In this document: in pieces, positions 14,580-23,275 of the stretch
Position numbering within the stretch: position 1 is the stretch's first letter
How the letters are laid out: each line of letters begins with the position of its first letter
Assembly: GCA_030066265.1 (NCBI GenBank)
Contig: JASJCF010000008.1
Coordinates: 1-34,377, forward strand
Source: Acidimicrobiia bacterium
GTDB taxonomy: Bacteria > Actinomycetota > Acidimicrobiia > Spongiisociales > UBA5794
DNA length: 34,377 nt
Reading direction: 5' to 3'
Notes under the pieces: model-generated
What the model saw: only the letters and a program-made list of their open reading frames with translations
What the model was told of the DNA's origin: nothing
Database searches by the model: none
Translations under genes and position numbers: made by a program

Positions 14580-16556
14580 ATGACGATGCTCGAGGACAGC
14601 CCAGCGCAGAGCACCGGTTCAACGGCGCAGGATTCATCGACCGAAACCAAACCGCGGCCGAAGGCCAGGCGCCCGTTCCGATGGGTGCTGCGGGGTGTGG
14701 TTCTCGCCATCATCGGCTGGGCAACCGGTGTCGCTCTCGCCATCGCGATTCGCGGCGGCAGCCCCACCGATGAGATCGTCGTGATCGTGGCGTATGTGTT
14801 CGCACTGATCGGCTGGCTGGCGGGTGTGGGCGGCATCGAAGCATTCGGTCGCCAGTGGATCGGGAAGAAGCCGCAGGTCAACACCGATCCTTCGTGGGGC
14901 CGCTACTTCGGCTTCAGCATCGATCACAAGGTCATCGGCATCCAGTACGGAGTCACCCTCATCGCCGTCCTCCTCATCGGAGGCCTCGCGGCCATGATCA
15001 TGCGCATCGAGCTGGCCTCACCCGGCGTGGGTGTGGTCGATCTCGACGACTTCAACAAGATCGTCTCGATGCACGGCATCCTGATGGTCGCCGTGGCGGT
15101 CGCAGGCGTGCTGGGCGCCTTCGGGAACTACGTCGTGCCCATCCAGGTCGGTGCGCAGGACATGGCGTTCCCCCGCATCAACGCACTGGCGTTCTGGCTG
15201 CTGCCCCCTGTCGCCGTCGGTCTGCTCGGCGCCCCGCTGCTCGGGTCCTTCAACGCAGGATGGACGGCCTACGCACCACTCTCGGTCGTCAACGAATCAG
15301 GCCAGATCCTGTTCAACATGGCGATCATCACGTTCGGGCTGGTGTCGATCCTCGGCGCGATCAACATCATCGTCACCGTGATCACGATGCGAGCCAAGGG
15401 CCTCACCTGGGGTCGCCTGCCCATCTTCACGTGGGCGGCGTTCTCGACGTCACTCCTCGCCTTCACGGTGACGCAGTTCTTCGCCGGGGCGCTCGTCCTC
15501 GTCACCATGGATCGTGTCGTGGGAACGTCCTTCTTCGCTCCTGAAGTGGGCACGAGCCTGCTGTACCAGCACATCTTCTGGTTCTACTCGCACCCTGCCG
15601 TCTACATCATGGTGATCCCCGGTTTCGGCGTGATCCTCGAGTTGACCACCACGTTCGCCCGGAAGCCGCTCTTCGCCTACAAGGCCGTGGTGGCGGCATT
15701 CCTCGGGATCGTGGGCCTGTCCGTCGTCGTGTGGGCTCACCACATGTTCACGTCAGGCATGGCCGACTTCCTCCATGGCCCGTTCATGATCCTCACCGAG
15801 GCGATCTCGATTCCGACCGGCATCATCTTCCTGTCGATGATCGGAACCCTCTGGCAAGGTGCCCTGTGGTTCCGAACCCCGCTCGTCATGGCGTTCGGGT
15901 GGCTGTTCAACTTCCTCATCGGCGGCATCACCGGCATCTTCCTGGCAGACATCGCCACCGACATCCACCTGCACGACACGTACTTTGTGGTCGCTCACTT
16001 CCACTACACGATCGTCGGTGGTGCGATCTTCGCCCTGTTGGCTGCCTCGTTCTACTGGTTCCCGAAGATCACCGGCCGGATGTACAACGAGAAGCTCGGC
16101 ACCCTGTTCGCCATCTGGGTGACGGTTGCGTTCAATCTCACCTTCATACCCCTGTTCTGGGCAGGGATGAACGGCATGAACCGCCGCATCGGCGATTACC
16201 CGGATGCATACGCAGGAGCGAATCGGTTCGCCTCCTTCGCCGCTCTCATCCTCGGAGCGAGCTTCCTGTTGTTCGTGTGGAACATGCTCTACAGCGCCAT
16301 CCGTGGCCCCAAGGCCGGCCCGAATCCCTGGAACGCACGGACACTCGAATGGCTCATCTCGTCGCCGCCGCCGACCCACAACTTCGTGAAGGAGCCCGTC
16401 GTCGTCGGTGCCCCCTACGACTACGGCGTCGAGGGCTCGGTCCACGCCTACTTCAAGGACCCGGATCCAGCCGCACCGCCTGAGCCCACGACCGAGGATG
16501 TGTCCGCCGAAGTGCAGGACGAAGCGTTGGCCGAGTCGCAAGAGGAGGTCAGCTGA
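14580..16556 (+). CDS. ctaD: Cytochrome c oxidase subunit I (A2-type signature)
   Basis: A 658-residue catalytic subunit that binds heme a and the heme a3-CuB site and reduces O2 to water. Ligands are present: His165 and His475 for heme a, His473 for heme a3, His338, His387 and His388 for CuB, and His465-Asp466 for Mg. Tyr342 can make the His-Tyr crosslink. The motif around the crosslink is YSHPAVY (336-342), not GHPEVY, so the D-channel Glu is absent and the protein carries the A2-type signature. The K-channel lysine (PTGIK in known A-type enzymes) is Ile416 here (PTGII). Two additional N-terminal helices (about 35-85) precede the core, and the C-terminal 60 residues are a Pro/Glu-rich tail. 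Its stop overlaps the next start (TGATG). Confidence 0.93.
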   Translation: MTMLEDSPAQSTGSTAQDSSTETKPRPKARRPFRWVLRGVVLAIIGWATGVALAIAIRGGSPTDEIVVIVAYVFALIGWLAGVGGIEAFGRQWIGKKPQVNTDPSWGRYFGFSIDHKVIGIQYGVTLIAVLLIGGLAAMIMRIELASPGVGVVDLDDFNKIVSMHGILMVAVAVAGVLGAFGNYVVPIQVGAQDMAFPRINALAFWLLPPVAVGLLGAPLLGSFNAGWTAYAPLSVVNESGQILFNMAIITFGLVSILGAINIIVTVITMRAKGLTWGRLPIFTWAAFSTSLLAFTVTQFFAGALVLVTMDRVVGTSFFAPEVGTSLLYQHIFWFYSHPAVYIMVIPGFGVILELTTTFARKPLFAYKAVVAAFLGIVGLSVVVWAHHMFTSGMADFLHGPFMILTEAISIPTGIIFLSMIGTLWQGALWFRTPLVMAFGWLFNFLIGGITGIFLADIATDIHLHDTYFVVAHFHYTIVGGAIFALLAASFYWFPKITGRMYNEKLGTLFAIWVTVAFNLTFIPLFWAGMNGMNRRIGDYPDAYAGANRFASFAALILGASFLLFVWNMLYSAIRGPKAGPNPWNARTLEWLISSPPPTHNFVKEPVVVGAPYDYGVEGSVHAYFKDPDPAAPPEPTTEDVSAEVQDEALAESQEEVS

Positions 16557-16792
16557 TGACCACCCAGCAGCAGGTCCCCATCGACCGGACCAAGATGCGA
16601 GCGGCCTACCGCAAGGGCCTCTGGGGAGCGTTCTGGCTCGCCGTTCTGACCCTCGGTGAGTTCCTCGTCTTCGCAGTCGGAGACGGGACCACGTGGGGAA
16701 GCCTCGCCCTCATCCCGTTCATCTTCCTCAAGGCGTGGATCATCCTCGACGTGTTCATGCACGTGAAGGCACTCTGGAGCCCTGATCACTGA
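16556..16792 (+). CDS. Cytochrome c oxidase subunit IV-like (prokaryotic COX4)
   Basis: A 78-residue protein with two hydrophobic helices (about 22-41 and 46-68) and a short charged N-terminus. FLKAWIILDVFMHVKAL is the typical end of small prokaryotic COX4/CyoD-type subunits, which assist assembly or stability of subunit I rather than catalysis. The identification rests on size, helices and operon position between ctaD and ctaE; it overlaps both by TGATG junctions, so the three are translationally coupled. Confidence 0.75.
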   Translation: MTTQQQVPIDRTKMRAAYRKGLWGAFWLAVLTLGEFLVFAVGDGTTWGSLALIPFIFLKAWIILDVFMHVKALWSPDH

Positions 16793-17391
16793 TGACCACC
16801 GAAGCTGCACCCCTCGACACCAGTCACGACGCCACGCATGAGGAATGGCATCAGGACACGTCGTTCCAGCCGCGGGCGAACGTCCTCGGCCTGTGGCTGT
16901 TCATCATCTCGGAGGTCTTCCTCTTCTCGGCCTTCCTCGCCGCTCGCTTCTACACGACGGGGACGGACCGGCCGGACGATCTGAACCAGAACCTGGCCCT
17001 GGCCGTCACGATCGTGCTCTTGATCTCCTCGGTGAGTGCCTACCTCGCGGAGACGTCGATCAAGTTCAACAACCGGCGGGGGTTCATCATCTCGCTCGGG
17101 ATCACACTGCTGATGGGCATGATCTTCATGGGTGGGGTGACGTTCGAGCTCCGTGAAGCTGCGCTGCACTTCCCGCCGGAGACCCCGTATGGATCGTCGT
17201 ACTTCATGCTCATCGGTCTTCACGCCTTCCACGTGGTGACCGGCCTGATCGCCCTGCTCATCGTGTTCGTCCTCGGCGTCAGGGGATTCTTCGGGTCGAC
17301 GAACTCCTGGGGCGTCGAGGGAGCCGTCAAGTACTGGCACTTCGTGGACCTCGCATGGGTGTTCATCTACCCCACGCTGTACCTCCTCTGA
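16792..17391 (+). CDS. ctaE: Cytochrome c oxidase subunit III
   Basis: A 199-residue subunit with five membrane helices (about 30-50, 64-84, 98-118, 138-162 and 177-199), the short bacterial form lacking the first two helices of mitochondrial COX3. WLFIISEVFLFSAFLAARFY holds the conserved helix Glu, and the segments HAFHVVTGL and VKYWHFVDLAWVFIYPTLY are standard subunit III signatures. It stabilises subunit I and supports proton uptake. It overlaps the COX4-like gene by one base pair at the TGATG junction and lies 4 nt before the cupredoxin-like gene. Confidence 0.92.
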   Translation: MTTEAAPLDTSHDATHEEWHQDTSFQPRANVLGLWLFIISEVFLFSAFLAARFYTTGTDRPDDLNQNLALAVTIVLLISSVSAYLAETSIKFNNRRGFIISLGITLLMGMIFMGGVTFELREAALHFPPETPYGSSYFMLIGLHAFHVVTGLIALLIVFVLGVRGFFGSTNSWGVEGAVKYWHFVDLAWVFIYPTLYLL

Positions 17392-17395
17392 TCGC

Positions 17396-18004
17396 ATGAC
17401 GGCCACCCGCGAGCGCCCGACGAACAAGAAGAGCTACTCGTCGCGCCGCCGGGTCATCGAGGCGATCGTGATCGTCGCTGCTGCCACGTTCCTGGTATTC
17501 GCCCTCTCGTCGATCGCCCTGCTGATCTACACGGAGGGAAGCCGCGAGCCGACCTCTCACACCGTGGACATCCCGCCGGGATCGTTCGAGCTGATCGTCC
17601 AGGGCGAGAACCCGCTGAACATACCTCCGAGTTGGACGTTCTACGCGGATGACACCCTCATCCTCGACAATCGTGACGACGTGGCGCACACACTGGGGAA
17701 CTGGGTCGTGCCGCCGAACACCATCCAAGCGTTCGAGCTCCAGCCGGCCTACGGCGGCTTCTTCACCTGCAGCCTCCACCCATCGGGGGCGATCACGCTC
17801 AACATCCAGCCGCGCGACTACGACTTTTCGATCATCGCCCTCCCGACCTTCGGATTCGGCATAGCCCTCGGGCTCGTGATCGTGATCGGGCTCAACGTCA
17901 TGCGAGCCCTCGATCACAACGAAGACGAATGGCTGAGCGAAGCCATCGACGGATCGCCCATCGACAAGTCGGCCATCGACGACATGCTCGACGACCTCTC
18001 GTAG
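17396..18004 (+). CDS. Membrane-anchored cupredoxin-like protein of the oxidase operon
   Basis: A 202-residue protein with a membrane helix at each end (about 22-46 and 147-171) and a domain of roughly 100 residues between them that reads like a cupredoxin: strands ending in DDVAHTLGNWVVPP with His98, then GGFFTCSLHPSG with Cys125 and His128. These are three of the usual type 1 copper ligands. The axial Met expected about five residues after His128 is missing (HPSGAI). It follows ctaE by 4 nt, so it is very likely cotranscribed and may be an electron carrier, a copper-delivery factor or an accessory subunit. The acidic C-terminal tail (ID.. repeats) is cytoplasmic by topology. I know no named family for this arrangement. 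Confidence 0.7.
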   Translation: MTATRERPTNKKSYSSRRRVIEAIVIVAAATFLVFALSSIALLIYTEGSREPTSHTVDIPPGSFELIVQGENPLNIPPSWTFYADDTLILDNRDDVAHTLGNWVVPPNTIQAFELQPAYGGFFTCSLHPSGAITLNIQPRDYDFSIIALPTFGFGIALGLVIVIGLNVMRALDHNEDEWLSEAIDGSPIDKSAIDDMLDDLS

Positions 18005-18058
18005 GGAATCCGAGCTCACAGACTGCGTTGAACCAGAACGTCGCTCGAAAGGCCAACC

Positions 18059-18850
18059 ATGATGCTCACGAGTCTTCCCGTCGGTTGGATGCCGACGCGA
18101 TCCGCCCTCCAGGCCTACACCCAGGCCATGACGGCGTTTCCCCGAGCGGCTGGTCCGGCTGATCCTCGCTGGTCCCACGTTGCGATGGACCCCACGCGGC
18201 ACGGATTCGTCACCAGGCCGACGCCCCTGGAGGACGGCGCATCGCTGATGGCAATCGTGGACCTCGATGATCACCGGGTGAGCGCAACGGCGGGGGACGA
18301 TGCCATCGACATCGATCTCCAGCCTGGGCCCTCTTCGGTGTCGGTTGGTGATGCGCTGTTGGAGCTCGCTGGGCGCCACGGTCCGGAGATCGCCGTCGAT
18401 CGGGAGCGCTTCGGCACCAGCGAGACTCTGACGTATGACACGGAGGCGGTTGCAGCGTTCTTCGCTCAAGCACGGACGGCGATTGAAGCGCTCGACCGGG
18501 TCAACGCCCAGCTCTCGGGCGAGATCGCCGGTCCGCACCTGTGGCCGCACGGCTTCGACGTGGCAACCGAGTGGTTCTCCGACCGGATGGTGGACTACGG
18601 GGATTCCGAGTCGAACGCCCAGATCGCCATGGGGTGGTACCCGTCCGAGGACAGCTATGTGTACGTCAACCCGTGGCCCTTCCGCGATGAGTATGCGCAA
18701 ATCCCGCTTCCCGGAGGCGCACGCTGGCACCTCGAGGGGTGGCAGGGAGCCAAGCTCGACCTCAACGCAGGTGACCCCGTGGCGCTCGACACGGTCGTCG
18801 AGCTCGGGGCGACGGTTCACGCCGCCACGGAGGCGTCGCTCGGCACGTGA
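18059..18850 (+). CDS. DUF5996-like protein
   Basis: A 263-residue soluble protein. The opening LPVGWMPTRSALQAYTQ, the VDLDDHRV strand, and later HLWPHGFDVATEWFS and MGWYPSEDSYVYVNPWP follow the layout of DUF5996 proteins (leader segment, DHRL strand, HFFWGSFDLA, GFWPG...). The match is by pattern and not certain. No catalytic residues are recognised. Two adjacent ATGs (18059, 18062) lie after a weak GAAAGG. It lies 55 nt after the oxidase operon, possibly under read-through. Confidence 0.6.
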   Translation: MMLTSLPVGWMPTRSALQAYTQAMTAFPRAAGPADPRWSHVAMDPTRHGFVTRPTPLEDGASLMAIVDLDDHRVSATAGDDAIDIDLQPGPSSVSVGDALLELAGRHGPEIAVDRERFGTSETLTYDTEAVAAFFAQARTAIEALDRVNAQLSGEIAGPHLWPHGFDVATEWFSDRMVDYGDSESNAQIAMGWYPSEDSYVYVNPWPFRDEYAQIPLPGGARWHLEGWQGAKLDLNAGDPVALDTVVELGATVHAATEASLGT

Positions 18851-18900
18851 AGCCCCTTGCGCCGACTCGCTGCGACGTGGTCCACGGCGAGCGGGTGTGG

Positions 18901-18906
18901 TAGACA
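18901..18906 (+). promoter_or_regulatory. -10-like box of ppa
   Basis: TAGACA stands exactly 6 nt before the ppa ATG, the same spacing as other apparent leaderless starts in this window, and no ribosome site is present. The last base deviates from TANNNT. Confidence 0.3.
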
Positions 18907-18912
18907 CAGATC

Positions 18913-19533
18913 ATGCCCGAACGACGATCCTTCTCCCAGTGGAGATCCCATCCGTGGCACGGTCTCTCGCCGGGGCCTGCCGTACCCGACACGGTGGTCG
19001 CCTTCATCGAGATGACGCCGTACGACGTGGTCAAGTACGAGGTCGACAAGGAAACCGGGTATCTCAAGGTCGACCGTCCACAGACAGGGTCGAGCTCGCC
19101 GCCGACGTTGTACGGGTTCATTCCCCAGACGTATTGCGCAGATCGAGTGGCTGGACTCGTCGACGGGGTCGACCGGGCAGACGGTGATCCACTGGACATC
19201 TGTGTCCTGTCCGAGCGCCAGATCAACCGGGCTGAGATCTTGCTGAAAGCCAGAGTGATCGGCGGTGTCCAGATGATCGACGATGAGGAGGCGGACGACA
19301 AGATCCTCGCCGTGCTGGCTGAGGACCCGGTCTGGGCCGACACGCTCGACATCGAGGGGATCCCCGATGCGATGATCGATCGGATCGTCCACTACTTCGC
19401 AACTTACAAGACCCTTCCCGGCCGTGAGCCCACGGTCCGCATACCCCAGGTGTATGGAGCCGACCACGCACGAGCGGTCGTGGACGCAGCCCTCGCCGAC
19501 TACCGCGTTGCGTTCGGTGACGACCGCTCCTGA
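18913..19533 (+). CDS. ppa: Inorganic pyrophosphatase (family I)
   Basis: A 206-residue cytosolic enzyme that hydrolyses pyrophosphate to phosphate, pulling biosynthetic reactions forward. The family signature DGDPLD is at 90-95, preceded by KYEVDKETGYLKVDR and by the substrate-binding Tyr/Lys region; a later YKTLPG segment fits the phosphate-binding Lys/Tyr pair. It is somewhat longer than the common 165-175-residue bacterial form because of an N-terminal extension of about 25 residues. The start has no ribosome site but a -10-like box 6 nt upstream. Its 3' end overlaps the P-type ATPase gene by 17 nt. Confidence 0.9.
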   Translation: MPERRSFSQWRSHPWHGLSPGPAVPDTVVAFIEMTPYDVVKYEVDKETGYLKVDRPQTGSSSPPTLYGFIPQTYCADRVAGLVDGVDRADGDPLDICVLSERQINRAEILLKARVIGGVQMIDDEEADDKILAVLAEDPVWADTLDIEGIPDAMIDRIVHYFATYKTLPGREPTVRIPQVYGADHARAVVDAALADYRVAFGDDRS

Positions 19534-21901
19534 CGCCCACTCGCGCGTTGCTTCGCATCCTCGCCCGCTGACGGAAGCCGAGGTGAAGGCGCGCGTTGCC
19601 GACGGCCGGGTCAACACTGCCGTCACCAAGGCGTCCCGCTCAGTGGGGAGCATCCTCAGGGGGAACATCCTCACCCGCTTCAACGCCATCATCACCTCGA
19701 TGGTGGTGGTGATCCTGGTGTTCGGGGAGCCCGCCGACGCCCTCTTCGGCATCGTGATGGTGGTGAACGCCCTCATCGGCATCGTCCAGGAGCTCCGGGC
19801 GAAGCGGACGCTGGATCGGTTGACGGTGCTTGTCGCTCCCACTGCGACAGTCAGACGCTCGGAAGGTACGGTCGTCATCCCCGCAGAGCAGGTCGTCCTC
19901 GATGATCTGATCGTGCTGGCGCGAGGCCAGCAAGTGCCCGTCGATGGTGTCGTGATCGACAGCGACTCGATCGAAGTGTCGGAGGCGCTGTTGACCGGTG
20001 AGGCGGAGCCGATCGTCAAGCACGTCGACGACCCCGTCTACAGCGGGAGCTTCGTGGTTGCAGGCGGCGCGATGTGTCTCGTCACGGCCGTTGGCAAGGA
20101 CTCCTACGCCAATCAGCTGGCGCTGGATGCCAAGAAGTTCACCATTTCGCGGTCAGAGCTCGCAGATTCCATCAATCAGATCCTGCGTCTCGTGACGTGG
20201 TTGCTCCTCCCCACATCGGCTCTGCTGTTGTGGAGCCAGCTCCAGTCCGGAGCCTCCTTCTCGGATGCGGCAGTCTCGACGGTCGCTGGCGTGGTGGCGA
20301 TGGTCCCGCAGGGCCTCGTGCTCCTGGTCTCGATGGCCTTCGCCGTAGCGGTCATCAAGCTCGGGAGGATCAACGTGCTCGTCCAGGAGCTTCCGTCCGT
20401 GGAGACACTCGCTCGCGTGGACCTGCTGTGCGTCGACAAGACGGGGACCCTGACCGACGGCACCATCCGCCTGGCACAGGTTCACCCGGTCGCCGGGGAG
20501 GGCACCGCGGAGGCGCCGGCTGTGCTGTCTGCGATCGCCCTCGCTGATCCCGATCCGAATCCCACGATCGCAGCCATCGCCGCTCGGTACGACCAAGCGA
20601 CCGCACGGCGTGCCGTTGCACGGATCCCGTTCTCGAGCGAGCGGAAGCTGTCCGCTGTTGCGTTCGACGATGGATCGGCGTGGGTGGTGGGTGCACCGGA
20701 GGTCGTCGTCGGCGCCGACGTGGACGAGACCATTCTGTCCATGGCTCGCAACCTCGCTGAGCGCGGCAGGAGGGCCATCCTCGTGGCTCGTGCGGACCCG
20801 GAAGACATCCGACGATCCGAGATCGGGGCAGTGCGTCCTGCCTATGTGCTCGAGTTCGAGGAGCACCTCCGACCGGACGCAGCCGATACGGTCGCCTACT
20901 TCACCGAGCAACACGTGACGCTGAAGGTCATCTCCGGGGATTCACCGGTCACGACGGCGGCAGTGGCCGATGCCGTCGCCGTCCCGGGAAGCGGTGCCGT
21001 CGATGCTCGCACCCTTCCGTCCGATCCGGTCGAGCTGGCGGAGGTCGCCGACGCAACGAGGGTGTTCGGGCGCGTGACACCGGAGCAGAAGCGAAGCCTC
21101 GTTGCCGGATTCCAGGCACGCAACCACACGGTGGCGATGACCGGCGACGGTGTCAACGATGTCCTCGCCGTCAAGGAGGCCGATCTCGGGATCGCAATGG
21201 GAGAGGGATCGGGGGCGACGAGAGCGGTGAGTCAGATCGTGCTGCTCGACAATCGGTTTTCAGCGTTGCCCGTCGTGGTCGCCGAGGGCCGCCGGGTCGT
21301 CGCGAACATGGAGCGCGTCTCCTCCCTGTTCCTCACGAAGACCGTGTATGCGACGCTCCTCGCCGTGGCGATTGGCTTCGTCGGCATCACCTTCCCGTTT
21401 CTCCCGAGGCACCTGACCCTCATCGGATCGCTCACCATCGGCATCCCGGCCTTCTTCCTCTCGTTCGAACCACAGGATCGGCCGATCCGTCCGGGGTTCA
21501 TGCCGCGGGTGTTCGCATTCGCGGTCCCCGCCGGTTTCGTCACCGCCCTTGCCACCTTCATCTTCTACGGATTGTCCCGGGTCGACGACCTGGGCCTGTC
21601 CCTCGAGCAATCGAGGACCGGTGCGACCACGCTGATGGTCGTGCTCGGTCTCGTCGTGCTCTACGAGCTCATCGAGCCGATCGAGATGCACCACGCGCTG
21701 ATGATCGCGGGCTTGTTCCTTGCGTACCTGTTCGTGCTTGCCGTGCCGCCGCTGCGTGAGTTCTTCGCACTGACGGTGCCCGAATGGCAGGCATGGGTGG
21801 TGATCGCACTGGTGGCATTGGTGACTGGGGTGCTCCTCAAGGTCCTCTGGACGTGGGCGAAGCGATTCATCGGCACTCGATACGGGATCGAGGTCTCCTG
21901 A
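19517..21901 (+). CDS. P-type cation ATPase, CtpE-like
   Basis: A 794-residue ion pump of the P-type ATPase superfamily. The actuator loop TGEA (160-163), phosphorylation site DKTGTLT (Asp307) and hinge MTGDGVNDVLAVKEADLGIAMG (key residues TGDGVND) are present, with four helices before and six after the soluble domains. The N-terminus LTEAEVKARVADGRVN and the VLVQELPSVETLARVD segment before the phosphorylation site resemble mycobacterial CtpE, linked to calcium transport. Two odd points: the helix-4 motif is PQGL (264-267) where calcium pumps usually have PEGL, and the actuator has TGEA instead of TGES. The GTG at 19517 is the best start, inside ppa; no strong ribosome site is seen. Confidence 0.85.
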   Translation: MTTAPDAHSRVASHPRPLTEAEVKARVADGRVNTAVTKASRSVGSILRGNILTRFNAIITSMVVVILVFGEPADALFGIVMVVNALIGIVQELRAKRTLDRLTVLVAPTATVRRSEGTVVIPAEQVVLDDLIVLARGQQVPVDGVVIDSDSIEVSEALLTGEAEPIVKHVDDPVYSGSFVVAGGAMCLVTAVGKDSYANQLALDAKKFTISRSELADSINQILRLVTWLLLPTSALLLWSQLQSGASFSDAAVSTVAGVVAMVPQGLVLLVSMAFAVAVIKLGRINVLVQELPSVETLARVDLLCVDKTGTLTDGTIRLAQVHPVAGEGTAEAPAVLSAIALADPDPNPTIAAIAARYDQATARRAVARIPFSSERKLSAVAFDDGSAWVVGAPEVVVGADVDETILSMARNLAERGRRAILVARADPEDIRRSEIGAVRPAYVLEFEEHLRPDAADTVAYFTEQHVTLKVISGDSPVTTAAVADAVAVPGSGAVDARTLPSDPVELAEVADATRVFGRVTPEQKRSLVAGFQARNHTVAMTGDGVNDVLAVKEADLGIAMGEGSGATRAVSQIVLLDNRFSALPVVVAEGRRVVANMERVSSLFLTKTVYATLLAVAIGFVGITFPFLPRHLTLIGSLTIGIPAFFLSFEPQDRPIRPGFMPRVFAFAVPAGFVTALATFIFYGLSRVDDLGLSLEQSRTGATTLMVVLGLVVLYELIEPIEMHHALMIAGLFLAYLFVLAVPPLREFFALTVPEWQAWVVIALVALVTGVLLKVLWTWAKRFIGTRYGIEVS

Positions 21902-21964
21902 GCGGGTAACGTGGCCCGGTCCGGCCGGCTGTAGCCGGTCGGAGGCAAGAAGGTCAGGGTGCCC

Positions 21965-23275
21965 ATGAAGCGCAGCGACAGGTTGATCAAGCGCATTGCC
22001 ACGTGGCTCGTGGCTGCTCTGTACCAGCGTGTGGAGGTGCGCCACGCCCAGGGCCTCACCGCGTCGGGCGCGCAACTCGCCAATGCCAGCCACTTCGGGG
22101 GCGCCTCAGACCCACTCCTGCTCGTGTACGCAATGGACCGGGTCCCTCGATTCATCGCACGCGATGTGATCTGGAAGATCGCCCCCGCTCGTTGGGTCAT
22201 GAACTGGGTCGGGGCGATTCCCATCCACAAACCCGAAGATCGCGGCACCGGCACGTCGAACGACCAGATGTTCGCCAGCACTTACAAGGCTCTGGGGGAC
22301 GAGCAACTCGTCTGCATCTTCCCCGAAGGCGTCACGGTCGACGATCCGCGTATCGCAGCGATCAAGACCGGCTCTGCGCGGATTGCGCTCGGTGCGCGTG
22401 CACAGGGCGTCGAAGGCATCACGCTGGTGAGCGCCGGCATCCATTACCAGAACAAAGCCGCCCTCCGTTCGGCGGCGTTCGTGGATGTCGGCTACCCGAT
22501 CGATCTCGACGAGTGGGTTCACATGAACATCGCCGAGGGCGAGCCTCAGGACTCGTCGAATCGAGAGGCGGTGCGAGCGCTCACCCACGACATGGAAGAG
22601 AATCTCAGGATCGCAGCGCCGGACTTCGAAGACTGGGAGTCGGCCATCTCGAGTGCCGGTGCGGCCTCCGTCGCACTTCGACCGAGCGATGGACACGACC
22701 TCGAGGTCGGCATTGCGAGTCGTGATCGGCTCGCACGCTTGATCGACGAGTCGCCCGAAGCCGACGAGGTCCGGGAGGCGATGGACGCCTATCAAGCCGA
22801 TCTCGACTCCCTCGGGATCGACGACGAGACCTTCGTGTGGGCCTATAACGGCTATCAGTCCTTCCTCTGGTTCGTCATCCGGACGATCATCATCGGCCTG
22901 GTTCTCCTGCCGTATGCGTTGATCGGTCTGATCATCAACGCCATCCCGCTGGCACTCGTGTGGCTGGTCGGTCGGCTCCGAGTGGACGACGCGGTCATGG
23001 CGACGATCAAGCCGGCGAGTGCCATCCTGTTCTTCGGGATCGCCTGGGGGATCGTCTTGTGGCGCGTCACCGTCGAGTCCGGTCTCGAAGGGTTCTTCGC
23101 CTTCATCGTCCTCTTGCCGATCTACCTCTTCGCTCTCTTCGCATGGACGGAGCGGGTGTCGCTGCTCTATCGCGCCCTGAGGGGCGGCTTCAAGGCGAGG
23201 AGCATCCGGCAGGGGTACGACCTCATCAGAGCCCATCGTCGGGCCGTGGTCGAGGCGGTTGCTCAGGCTGTCTGA
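21965..23275 (+). CDS. PlsC-type acyltransferase with C-terminal membrane domain
   Basis: A 436-residue protein. The first 250 residues are a glycerolipid acyltransferase domain that would transfer a fatty acyl chain to glycerol-3-phosphate, lysophosphatidate or a related acceptor. SHFGGASD (His43 to Asp49) is an H-X5-D catalytic motif as in the SCT1/Gpt2-like group rather than H-X4-D, followed by the FPEG motif (119-122) and an RTG-like TGSARIALGA. The C-terminal part has four hydrophobic helices (about 300-325, 328-345, 352-370 and 380-400), so it is membrane-bound. ATG 21965 is used; an in-frame GTG 6 nt upstream is possible. The 3' end overlaps the convergent hydrolase gene by 13 nt. Confidence 0.82.
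   Translation: MKRSDRLIKRIATWLVAALYQRVEVRHAQGLTASGAQLANASHFGGASDPLLLVYAMDRVPRFIARDVIWKIAPARWVMNWVGAIPIHKPEDRGTGTSNDQMFASTYKALGDEQLVCIFPEGVTVDDPRIAAIKTGSARIALGARAQGVEGITLVSAGIHYQNKAALRSAAFVDVGYPIDLDEWVHMNIAEGEPQDSSNREAVRALTHDMEENLRIAAPDFEDWESAISSAGAASVALRPSDGHDLEVGIASRDRLARLIDESPEADEVREAMDAYQADLDSLGIDDETFVWAYNGYQSFLWFVIRTIIIGLVLLPYALIGLIINAIPLALVWLVGRLRVDDAVMATIKPASAILFFGIAWGIVLWRVTVESGLEGFFAFIVLLPIYLFALFAWTERVSLLYRALRGGFKARSIRQGYDLIRAHRRAVVEAVAQAV

Noticed and set aside
17363-18907. 514-codon minus-strand frame across the cupredoxin-like and DUF5996-like genes
   Set aside because: It spans two real plus-strand genes and their gap, has Arg/Gly/Val-rich shadow composition, and no start signal.
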